This document shows, piece after piece, positions 48,111 to 48,150 of a stretch of DNA of 48,150 bases; within the stretch, counting starts at the first letter, position 1; every line of letters starts with the position of its first letter. The position numbers were made by a program, and so were the translations under genes. Source of the stretch: an uncultured Spirochaetales bacterium (lineage in GTDB: Bacteria; Spirochaetota; Spirochaetia; Sphaerochaetales; Sphaerochaetaceae). The notes under the pieces were generated by a model. It was not told where the DNA came from and made no database searches. It was given only the letters and a program-made list of their open reading frames with translations. The stretch spans positions 1 through 48,150 of the forward strand of contig CASEKE010000029.1 of the NCBI GenBank assembly GCA_949288415.1. The letters are read 5' to 3'.

Positions 48111-48150
48111 GATATATTAGAGAAGGGAAGAGAGAGGAACGCCCGGCGGG

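Noticed and set aside
1..48150. CRISPR arrays, tRNA genes, insertion sequences, prophage genes
   Set aside because: Gaps between genes were read for repeats with spacers, cloverleaf ends and transposase-like frames; none was seen. By-eye reading could miss degenerate cases.

Overview
The window looks like chromosome of an anaerobic bacterium, most likely a spirochaete of the Treponema/Sphaerochaeta type. This is an inference from gene style: a clade-X-like phosphofructokinase, a ThrRS without the TGS domain, yajC-secD-secF, the MEP enzyme IspH, and [FeFe]-hydrogenases. A T-box leader and a PgsBC poly-gamma-glutamate system, more familiar from Firmicutes, suggest some genes were acquired. No tRNA, rRNA, CRISPR array, insertion sequence or phage gene is visible, although the last 150 bases resemble the leader of a stable-RNA operon.

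Left part (1-13.1 kb). A truncated phosphofructokinase and its terminator are followed by about 1 kb without genes. That stretch holds a complete promoter-to-terminator unit of about 90 nt, a candidate small RNA exposing two copies of an anti-Shine-Dalgarno sequence. Next comes an accessory island of eleven genes. Ten are on the + strand: DUF6305 exported protein, large permease, a 57-58 aa membrane protein, M14 aspartoacylase-like hydrolase, two tandem secreted C69 dipeptidases, pgsB, pgsC, pgsW-like, and a second M14 hydrolase. The eleventh is a convergent lipoprotein gene. The two outermost genes are each driven from a copy of the same ~132-bp regulatory sequence, present as an inverted pair (1903-2034 and 12980-13111, about 85% identical by hand alignment). 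The island probably makes, trims and moves a gamma-linked glutamyl polymer or its fragments. A strong hairpin terminator separates the hydrolase/transport half from the synthesis half.

Middle part (13.4-26.8 kb). This holds a GH127 glycosidase, a Nudix hydrolase, an HSL-type esterase, a DUF2156-GNAT pair and an E2-acyltransferase-like protein with an altered catalytic motif. A minus-strand run follows: gdhA, DUF1846, SNF symporter, HPt-like protein and a small protein. Then come pgi and argR. A perfect ARG box lies upstream of argR and an ARG-like box overlaps the gdhA start region, tying glutamate and arginine control together.

Right part (26.8-48.15 kb). LemA and DUF2207 are followed by an overlapping VTE5-like/VTE6-like (DUF92) pair, groEL with its own terminator, and the coupled run yajC-secD-secF-ispH-rex. 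A redox/hydrogen operon follows: 2Fe-2S protein, PAS-containing HydS-like hydrogenase, SpoIIE-type phosphatase, 2Fe-2S protein, group-B-like [FeFe]-hydrogenase and free Met-R-SO reductase. A threonine T-box then controls thrS, the M32 carboxypeptidase, pgsA and a HAD phosphatase. Most adjacent genes here overlap by 1-4 bases, so they are translationally coupled.
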